Below, one piece after another: positions 7,379 to 12,848 of a stretch of 27,480 nt of DNA. The translations under genes and the position numbers were made by a program. The notes under the pieces are model-generated. The model worked only from the letters and a program-made list of their open reading frames with translations. It ran no database searches and was not told where the DNA came from. The DNA lies in assembly GCA_964541595.1 (NCBI GenBank), contig CAZIRO010000016.1, positions 1-27,480 on the forward strand, given 5' to 3'. The DNA comes from CAZIRO01 sp964541595. Its GTDB lineage: Bacteria > Acidobacteriota > HRBIN11. Positions within the stretch are counted from its first letter, which is position 1. Every line of letters begins with the position of its first letter.

Positions 7379-8092
7379 TTACCTGTTTTCTACCATGAAC
7401 CGTTCGTTGAGCCATCGACACCGATCCGCAATGGACGGTGCACCGGTCAGCGCACGGCCGATGACAATCCAGTCCGCTCCCGCTCGCAGGGCATCCCACG
7501 GTGTCGCCCACCGGCGCTGATCGTCTTCCGGAGGTTGAAACCGGATTCCCGGTACGATAGTTCGGAGCGCGGTCCCGTACCGGCGTTTGATCGCGGCGAC
7601 TTCATGCGCACTGCACACGACGCCGTCCATTCCGGCACGTACTGCCCATTCGGTCAACCGTTCGGCCCAGGTCCGGGTGTCGGTGTGTGGATCCCAGGGG
7701 GGCGTTGTGTGACTGGTCAGTATTGTCACGGCGATCAGCAGCGGCCGAAATGTCCACGTGGCCGCGTGTTCTGCAATGGTCTTCAGGGTATTCGGGCCGT
7801 TGAGTGCGTGGACGGTGACCATGGCCACCCGCATGTGTGCGATCCCGTCCAGTGTCCGCAGGATCACGCTGGGAATGTCATGCAGTTTGAGATCCAGCAA
7901 CACCTGCCCCCCGATACGGTGGACGGCATGGATCAGTTGAACACCATGGCGGACGAATGCGATCGGACCGATCTTGTACCAGGTCACCCACGGACGGGTC
8001 TGTTCCACCCATGCCAGTAAAGTAGACCATTCGGGGTGATCCAGTGCAAGGATCACCCGATCCCACCACGGATGCCGTTCGATTACCTGCAT
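7379..8092 (-). CDS. pyrF: Orotidine 5'-phosphate decarboxylase
   Basis: This 237-residue TIM-barrel enzyme catalyses the last step of UMP synthesis. The catalytic signature DLKLHDIP is at 67-74 (Asp67, Lys69, Asp72). Asp18 in LALDHP and Lys40 in YKIG complete the charged network. VPGIRFQ and the phosphate-binding end GADWIVIGRAL are also visible. Length and motifs are those of the short PyrF family. The ATG is 35 nt after the stop of the coiled-coil gene on the same strand, so the two are probably co-transcribed. No other pyrimidine gene is nearby. Confidence 0.94.
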   Translation of the reverse strand: MQVIERHPWWDRVILALDHPEWSTLLAWVEQTRPWVTWYKIGPIAFVRHGVQLIHAVHRIGGQVLLDLKLHDIPSVILRTLDGIAHMRVAMVTVHALNGPNTLKTIAEHAATWTFRPLLIAVTILTSHTTPPWDPHTDTRTWAERLTEWAVRAGMDGVVCSAHEVAAIKRRYGTALRTIVPGIRFQPPEDDQRRWATPWDALRAGADWIVIGRALTGAPSIADRCRWLNERFMVENR

Positions 8093-8127
8093 GACGCGGG
8101 CGTACCTCGCGGTGTGGGGTTGGGTGA

Positions 8128-8676
8128 TTACAGTCCGAACAGGCGTTGCACAAGGTTGGCGAACGTGGGGTTCATCAGTGTCAGTAATAGCAAAAGCAAA
8201 ACCAGCACAAAATTCATCTTCAGATCCAACCGCCGAAACCGTTCTTCCAGTGCTGTGATCCGTTCCCGGAGCCCATGGATCTGCTCCTGGAGTCCATGGA
8301 TCTGCTCCTGGAGCCCATGAATCTGCCCCTGAAACTCGGTGCGTGGTCCATGAATCTGCCCCTGGAACTCGGTGCGTAGTCCATGGATCTGTTCCTGAAA
8401 CTCGGTGCGTAGTCCCTGGATCTGTTCCTGGAACTCGGTGCGTAGTCCGTGAATCTGTTCCTGGAGTTCGGCTCGCAATTGCTGCGTCTGAGCGTACAAT
8501 TCTGCCCGAAACACCTCGCGTGTGACCAGTTTTTCAAAAAGTTCGTCTTTCAGCTTCGTCAAACGTACCGTAAGTGCAGATTCGATTGCCTGTTCCAATC
8601 CGTGGATCAATTTACGGGCGGATTCTTTCCCGAGCACATCTTCGATAGCCTCATACACTTCCACGGGAATGCCCAT
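8128..8676 (-). CDS. Coiled-coil protein with C-terminal membrane anchor (DUF1640-like)
   Basis: This 182-residue protein has three parts. The N-terminal module (1-60) contains EAIEDVLGKESARKLI and KDELFEKLVTREVF. A long coiled coil made of near-identical repeats (67-137) follows. The C-terminus is a hydrophobic helix (about 154-168) ending in LMNPTFANLVQRLFGL. This layout matches bacterial DUF1640/CCDC90-type proteins, which are common in thermophiles and uncharacterised. ATG 8676 is preferred over GTG 8682 because GGAG lies 6 nt upstream. The helix would place the coiled coil in the cytoplasm or periplasm; topology is unknown. It precedes pyrF by 35 nt. Confidence 0.8.
   Translation of the reverse strand: MGIPVEVYEAIEDVLGKESARKLIHGLEQAIESALTVRLTKLKDELFEKLVTREVFRAELYAQTQQLRAELQEQIHGLRTEFQEQIQGLRTEFQEQIHGLRTEFQGQIHGPRTEFQGQIHGLQEQIHGLQEQIHGLRERITALEERFRRLDLKMNFVLVLLLLLLTLMNPTFANLVQRLFGL
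8266..8478 (-). repeat. In-frame tandem repeats: 33-bp then 21-bp units
   Basis: Inside the coiled-coil gene the DNA repeats with a 33 bp period, giving five 11-residue units of the type LRTEFQEQIHG. It then switches to a 21 bp period, giving LQEQIHG twice and a diverged third unit. Eleven- and seven-residue periods both maintain a coiled coil, and the near-identity of the DNA indicates recent expansion. Confidence 0.9.
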
Positions 8677-8714
8677 GACCACTCCATATCACAAAGGGGT
8701 GGGTGTGGGTAGTC

Positions 8715-8744
8715 ATTATGTCAGGGAAGGCAAACCGGCTGCAA
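8715..8744 (-). promoter_or_regulatory. Putative promoter for the coiled-coil/pyrF unit
   Basis: On the minus strand, TTGCAG (8739-8744) and CATAAT (8715-8720) are separated by 18 bp, with a start site about 30 nt before ATG 8676. The -35 box lies 10 bp from the left end of MITE copy D. Called by eye. Confidence 0.45.
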
Positions 8745-8754
8745 CTCTTTGTTC

Positions 8755-8925
8755 CCGGGATCGGGACGGGAAATGGGACATGGGTGTCAGGTGTCGGGTG
8801 TCAGGTCTCGGGTCTCAGGTGTCGGATGTCAGGTGTCAGGTCTCCGGGAATCGTATATGCGGGTCAACGGACATGCGGCGGCCGACGCACGGCGTTCAAC
8901 GTCTCATTGCCTGTCCCGATTTCAG
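8755..8925. mobile_element. MITE-like element, copy D (diverged)
   Basis: This 171 bp element has imperfect inverted ends: left CCGGGATCGGGACGGG, right reading CTGAAATCGGGACAGG on the opposite strand. It is flanked by an exact 7 bp direct repeat, TTTGTTC (8748-8754 and 8926-8932), consistent with target-site duplication. Bases 8783-8845 are nine uninterrupted heptamers of the form GGTSTCR, the longest array in the window and in the opposite orientation to copies B and C. The remaining 85 bases to the rlpA stop hold nothing recognisable. Confidence 0.7.
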
Positions 8926-9017
8926 TTTGTTCTTGTGTTCGGGCGGTTCGTGTCGGCCTCGAGTCGGTCGCTGTGCAATCTGTACCCGGTATGGGACGGA
9001 CAATGAATCCCGATGAA

Positions 9018-9455
9018 TCAGGGTGCACTCGATGTGGCGACCGCACGCGGTTCGACGACTTCGATACGTACCGGCACGACACCCTTTTCAATCATGCCCA
9101 GTGCGCGTGCGGCAGCATAGGAGAGATCGATGATCCGATCCTTCTTCCAGGGACCGCGGTCGATGATCCGTACGATGACCGACCGGCCGTTTTCCAGATT
9201 CGTCACGCGGACATACGTACCGAACGGCAGGGTTCGGTGGGCGGCAACCATATCGTTCATATCGAAGATCTCACCGCTGGCCGTGCGTTTTCCATGAAAT
9301 TCGGGTCCATACCAGGAGGCAAGCCCAACCATGGAGGTACCGACGGGAACGAATTCCGGTTGATGACGCGCACATGCGATGCCGAGCAGCATGCACAGCA
9401 GACCAATCCCAATGGTCTGGAAGACACGTGCGTATATGACCATCCCCTGTATCAT
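9018..9455 (-). CDS. rlpA: RlpA-like septal-ring lipoprotein (double-psi beta-barrel)
   Basis: This protein of about 145 residues has a lipoprotein signal peptide: a hydrophobic stretch ending LGIAC, with Cys as the lipidated residue. It is followed by a single double-psi beta-barrel domain containing ASWYGPEFHGKRTASGE, RTLPFGTYVRVTN and VIVRIIDRGPW. RlpA proteins bind or cleave denuded peptidoglycan glycan strands at the septum. The C-terminal SPOR domain of E. coli RlpA is absent. The start is uncertain: ATG 9455 and ATG 9443 both give a good signal peptide and neither has a strong ribosome site. Starts further upstream would run towards tRNA-Ala, which lies on the same strand 86 nt upstream and may share its promoter. 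Confidence 0.85.
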   Translation of the reverse strand: MIQGMVIYARVFQTIGIGLLCMLLGIACARHQPEFVPVGTSMVGLASWYGPEFHGKRTASGEIFDMNDMVAAHRTLPFGTYVRVTNLENGRSVIVRIIDRGPWKKDRIIDLSYAAARALGMIEKGVVPVRIEVVEPRAVATSSAP

Positions 9456-9541
9456 GCTGGGATGTCGATGCATATCCGGACGCGGGTTCATGCGAAACGA
9501 ATGGTGGGTGATGCAAACAAACGAAGATCGCATCGACAATC

Positions 9542-9617
9542 TGGTGGAGCTGACGGGATTCGAACCCGTGACCTCGTGAATGCCATTCACGCGCGCTCCC
9601 AACTGCGCCACAGCCCC
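9542..9617 (-). tRNA. tRNA-Ala (GGC), CCA encoded
   Basis: On the minus strand the sequence folds as a full cloverleaf: acceptor GGGGCTG/CAGCTCC, D-stem GCGC/GCGC, anticodon stem CGTGA/TCACG with loop ATGGCAT (anticodon GGC), and T-arm ACGGG-TTCGAAT-CCCGT. The discriminator is A (base 9545), and the 3' CCA is encoded at 9542-9544. The length of 76 nt is normal. Confidence 0.96.
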
Positions 9618-9630
9618 ACCTCTGGTACCG

Positions 9631-9659
9631 ATATTATGTCCGATGGCAACATCTGTCAA
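9631..9659 (-). promoter_or_regulatory. Sigma70-type promoter of tRNA-Ala
   Basis: A perfect -35 TTGACA (9654-9659) and -10 TAATAT (9631-9636) are separated by 17 bp, and the -10 ends 13 bp before the tRNA 5' end at 9617. This is the best promoter in the window. The -35 box lies inside the left flanking repeat of MITE copy C (9653-9663). Confidence 0.75.
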
Positions 9660-9671
9660 GTTTCTGAAATC

Positions 9672-9886
9672 CTGGGATCGGGACAGGCCATGGGACACCG
9701 TGGGTCCGCATACGGTCATGCGCTATCCCCAGCCCATGCGATGCCCCGTCCCTGTCTTCCGTCTCCCGTCGCAAATACCTGACACCGGAATACCCGACAC
9801 CTGGGACCTGACACCGGAGACCGGTGGCCACTGGCCCACCGGTGGTTCCGGTGGTGCGCATGTCCCATGGCCTGTCCCGATCCCAG
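9672..9886. mobile_element. MITE-like element, copy C (best preserved)
   Basis: This 215 bp element has perfect 26 bp terminal inverted repeats, 9672-9697 and 9861-9886, beginning CTGGGATCGGGACAGG. It is flanked by CTGTCAAGTTT (9653-9663) and CTGTCGAGTTT (9887-9897), 10 of 11 identical and a likely target duplication; eight extra bases (CTGAAATC) lie between the left repeat and the element. The interior matches copy B but has five heptamers (9788-9822) where B has seven. No reading frame is convincing. It separates tRNA-Ala from the divergent SGNH gene. Confidence 0.82.
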
Positions 9887-9895
9887 CTGTCGAGT

Positions 9896-9924
9896 TTGGG
9901 TGGAATCGCCCGGGTCGGTATACT
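9896..9924 (+). promoter_or_regulatory. Putative promoter of the SGNH-led envelope cluster
   Basis: TTGGGT (9896-9901) and TATACT (9919-9924) are separated by 17 bp and sit 31 nt before ATG 9955. The -35 begins 10 bases after the right end of MITE copy C and overlaps its right flanking repeat. The -35 is weak. Confidence 0.4.
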
Positions 9925-9954
9925 CGTATCCAGAGTGAACCATTTGGGGGACAC

Positions 9955-10926
9955 ATGCGGGACGGACGCCGTCGCCGGTACACGCGCTGGGGTCTGGTCC
10001 TGTGGGGGGTGATCGCCGGCATTGCAGGTGCAGACATCCTTGCCGGGATCACGTGGCTTGTGCCTCCGGCACACTGGCAACCCGTGATCCTGCAGTACCG
10101 GTATCGGTTTTTCAATCGGTACCGTCTGCAGGACGTTCAGCATACGCTGCGTAAACCCCCCGGTGTTCGGCGTATCGTCATTCTGGGCGACTCGTTCACG
10201 GTCACGGAGGGAAAAGGCCTGGCGCATGCGGATCTGTTCGGCCCGCGCCTGGCGCGACGCCTGTCACGTCTGGACCCGAAATATCGATACGAGACCATCC
10301 TGTGTGCGCAGGCCGGATGGAATACCGTCAGAGAAGTGCGCATGTACCTCGATATATGCCGCCGGTTTGCACCGGATATCGTGATCGTCGCGTTTGTCCT
10401 CAATGATATCGAACCGCCGGTACCGTGGCCGAAGATCTATGCACGCCATCAATTGATCTACCGTGCGCGCGGTGACTGGGAACGTCGGCTGGTGGAGTGG
10501 TCCGCACTGTATCGCTGGTATTTTCTGCGACGCGAATACCGCCGTCTCGAACGGATATGGAAGGCGTTCATGCATCAACTGTATTTTGCGAATCCCCGGG
10601 GGATTCAACGATGGCATCAGGCCATGCAAATGCTCACGGATGCCCTGCGTGCAGACGGTATTCCCGGGGTATTCATCATCTTTCCGTATTTCGAAATGCC
10701 GCTGGATGCACGGTATCCCTATGCGCGGATTCACGCGTGGGTTGAGCGACAGGCGCGTCGATACGGGTTCTACACGCTGGATCTCTGGCGTGACGCGTTT
10801 TTCGGTCAGGACGGGCGACAGTTTCAGATCGCACCGGCGTTCGACGGACATCCAAATGCACGCGCACACGCGCGGGTTGCAGAGATACTGGTGCGAGCAC
10901 TCCACACCTGGGGTCTGGTACAGTGA
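9955..10926 (+). CDS. Membrane-anchored SGNH-hydrolase-like protein
   Basis: This 323-residue protein has an N-terminal transmembrane segment (about 12-36) after an Arg-rich start, so the catalytic domain is probably outside the membrane. The SGNH blocks are in order: ILGDSFTVTEG with Ser80 as nucleophile, Gly121 in QAGWNT, Asn150 in VLND, and DGHPNA with Asp297 and His299. The triad is complete, so an esterase or acyl-transfer activity on a surface glycan or lipid is plausible; the substrate is unknown. ATG 9955 has GGGGG 5 nt upstream. The next gene starts inside its stop codon (GTGA overlap), marking an operon. Confidence 0.82.
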   Translation: MRDGRRRRYTRWGLVLWGVIAGIAGADILAGITWLVPPAHWQPVILQYRYRFFNRYRLQDVQHTLRKPPGVRRIVILGDSFTVTEGKGLAHADLFGPRLARRLSRLDPKYRYETILCAQAGWNTVREVRMYLDICRRFAPDIVIVAFVLNDIEPPVPWPKIYARHQLIYRARGDWERRLVEWSALYRWYFLRREYRRLERIWKAFMHQLYFANPRGIQRWHQAMQMLTDALRADGIPGVFIIFPYFEMPLDARYPYARIHAWVERQARRYGFYTLDLWRDAFFGQDGRQFQIAPAFDGHPNARAHARVAEILVRALHTWGLVQ

Positions 10927-12731
10927 TCGGAATACGTATTCACTGCATCGGAATGGCAATGCTGGGGATATGCTGCAGCGCGATCGCGCAGGCTATGCCC
11001 GTACCGCGGGTGGTCGTTGTCGTGGTGTTTGATGCGGCGCGATGGGACGTCTGGCCGGTGGCCTGCGGCGGGCAGGTGCCGGATGAGCGGATGCCCGGTT
11101 TGAGCGCATTCTGTCGGGAATCCGTGGTCTTCACCCATGCGTACACACCCGGCACGTTTACATGGTATGCGGTGCCCGCGATTTTTACGGGACTCGATCC
11201 GCCGCACCATCGGGTGACGTTTCGCGATCTGTATCTATCGCCGGGATTCATCACCTTTGCGGAGGTCTTTCGTGCGGAGCGCTATGCGACCTATCTCATT
11301 TCGGCCAACCGTGCCATGTTCGTACCCGAAACCCAATTCACGCAGGGATTCGATACTGTGGACATCACACCCGCGGTGCCGGGGACCGATCTGCAGATGA
11401 TCTATGGCCGGTCCGTGGGGGTCAATGCGATCCAGTATACGGCCCTGTGGCATCCGTGGACAATCGTGTATCGGTCGTTCCGATGGATGCGCAAGCACTG
11501 TCCGCGCTGTCTGGTGTATATGCATTTTGCGCAGCCACACGCACCTTACGGAGCGCCGTGGCCGGTACTCGCACGGATCGGCTGGCCCGCGCCGGGCGAT
11601 GGTGTCTGGCAGTGGTGGCAAACGGGACCATACGGCATCGTTCGGTTGCCTCTCTCTACACTGGCCGTCCTGCGAGTGCAACACCGTGCGGCCGTTCGAC
11701 TTCACGCTGATCTCCTGCGTGCTGTTCGTCTCAGTTACCGATCCGGTATGGTCTGGGCGGCCGAGGCGTTCGCCCACTGGTGGGCACGTGTGCGGACCAC
11801 CGACTGGGGCCGTCGTGCGGTGGTCATCGTGACCGCCGATCACGGCGAGGCAATGGGCGAACACGGATACTGGCAACACGGAACGTCCGTCTTTGAGGAA
11901 GAGGTGCGGGTTCCGTTGATTATCCGGATGCCGGGCCTGGCCCCGCAGATGCGGTCCGATCTCGTGTCGCTGACCGATATTTTTGCAACCCTGCTGCATC
12001 TCCTGCGTGTACGTCACCTGCCGATCCCCCCGACGAGTCGTGTCCTTCCACTGGAACCCCGATCGCGGTCCCGCAGGAAGTGGGTGGCATCCTTCACACG
12101 TGTGGCAGCCATGGTGCGTTCTCATCGGTACAAACTGATCTATTCCTTCGAGCGGAAGGTCGCATATCTCTTTGACCTGCGCCGGGATCCCGGTGAACGC
12201 CGCGACCTGTTACCCTACATGCCGGCGGTGGGCGGTCGATTGTTTCACACGTTGATCCGGCACCGGATGACACCGTTACCCCCGGATCGGTGGGTCCCGA
12301 GAGGTATGCAGGTGTCCCGGGCACTGCGCGATCTCGTCGCGCTGGGTTACACACAGGCGCCCCGGAGCGCCATCCATACGGGGTTCGATCTTGCCCCGCT
12401 ACCGTTGCGCCGGGATCGCGTGCGGTTCCGGTGGTCCTGGTGGATTGATACGAATCGACGCGTCCGCATTCGTGTGGTGAACACCGGCGATGCCGGATGG
12501 CCGCATCGCGGGAGTCGGAAAGGTCAGGGCGCCGTCCAGTTGCACTGCGAGATCACCGGAAGGCTGCAGGCGCGTACAGACCGGTGGGTCGGGCGACTGC
12601 CACGGGATCTCTGGCCCGGTCAGTCGCACGTGTGGACGGTGCGCGTCGACAGCCCGAACGCTCGCGTTGAACGGTGTCGACTGGTGCAGGTCGGGTTTGC
12701 GTCGTGGACGGCACGGGAGAAGGGGTTGTGA
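10923..12731 (+). CDS. Secreted sulfatase/alkaline-phosphatase-superfamily enzyme with Thr at the nucleophile position
   Basis: This 602-residue protein has an N-terminal hydrophobic signal segment followed by a sulfatase-fold core. Metal-site features are Asp37 in VVFDAARWD, His206 in QPHAPY, and TADHGEAMGEHG with Asp306 and His307. Counting back from the conserved TG (Gly90), the residue at the sulfatase Cys/Ser position is Thr80, and the usual Arg four residues later is Val84. Thr is the nucleophile in LTA synthases and phosphoethanolamine transferases of this fold, so phosphotransfer is more likely than sulfate hydrolysis. An additional beta-rich C-terminal domain spans about 450-602. The GTG start overlaps the previous stop; ATG 10953 is an alternative. 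Confidence 0.78.
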   Translation: MIGIRIHCIGMAMLGICCSAIAQAMPVPRVVVVVVFDAARWDVWPVACGGQVPDERMPGLSAFCRESVVFTHAYTPGTFTWYAVPAIFTGLDPPHHRVTFRDLYLSPGFITFAEVFRAERYATYLISANRAMFVPETQFTQGFDTVDITPAVPGTDLQMIYGRSVGVNAIQYTALWHPWTIVYRSFRWMRKHCPRCLVYMHFAQPHAPYGAPWPVLARIGWPAPGDGVWQWWQTGPYGIVRLPLSTLAVLRVQHRAAVRLHADLLRAVRLSYRSGMVWAAEAFAHWWARVRTTDWGRRAVVIVTADHGEAMGEHGYWQHGTSVFEEEVRVPLIIRMPGLAPQMRSDLVSLTDIFATLLHLLRVRHLPIPPTSRVLPLEPRSRSRRKWVASFTRVAAMVRSHRYKLIYSFERKVAYLFDLRRDPGERRDLLPYMPAVGGRLFHTLIRHRMTPLPPDRWVPRGMQVSRALRDLVALGYTQAPRSAIHTGFDLAPLPLRRDRVRFRWSWWIDTNRRVRIRVVNTGDAGWPHRGSRKGQGAVQLHCEITGRLQARTDRWVGRLPRDLWPGQSHVWTVRVDSPNARVERCRLVQVGFASWTAREKGL

Positions 12732-12848
12732 ATGGCAAATGGTGGACGGTGAATGGCGAGGGAAAAACACGCGGGTTGAGAAAATCCCTTACGAACGGGT
12801 AAATACGGGGTTCGGAATTCCCCCTGGCGGCATACACCGCAGAACGGA
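12732..12848. other. 117-bp spacer between the sulfatase-fold and YfhO-like genes
   Basis: This is the only sizeable gap in the four-gene plus-strand cluster. GTGAATGGC occurs twice, 21 bp apart (12728-12736, which includes the upstream stop codon, and 12749-12757). The rest shows no reading frame, terminator or clear promoter. It may be decayed sequence. Confidence 0.4.

Noticed and set aside
8783..8845. Short repeats suggesting a CRISPR-like array
   Set aside because: The units are contiguous 7 bp repeats with no spacers, and the array sits inside an element with inverted ends.
9456..9719. An extended N-terminus for the RlpA-like protein
   Set aside because: The upstream frame runs through tRNA-Ala, its promoter and an element; the lipoprotein signal peptide fixes the start near 9443-9455.
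12820..12846. Palindrome GGAATTCC before the YfhO-like gene as an operator
   Set aside because: Pairing does not extend beyond a few bases and no second copy is present.
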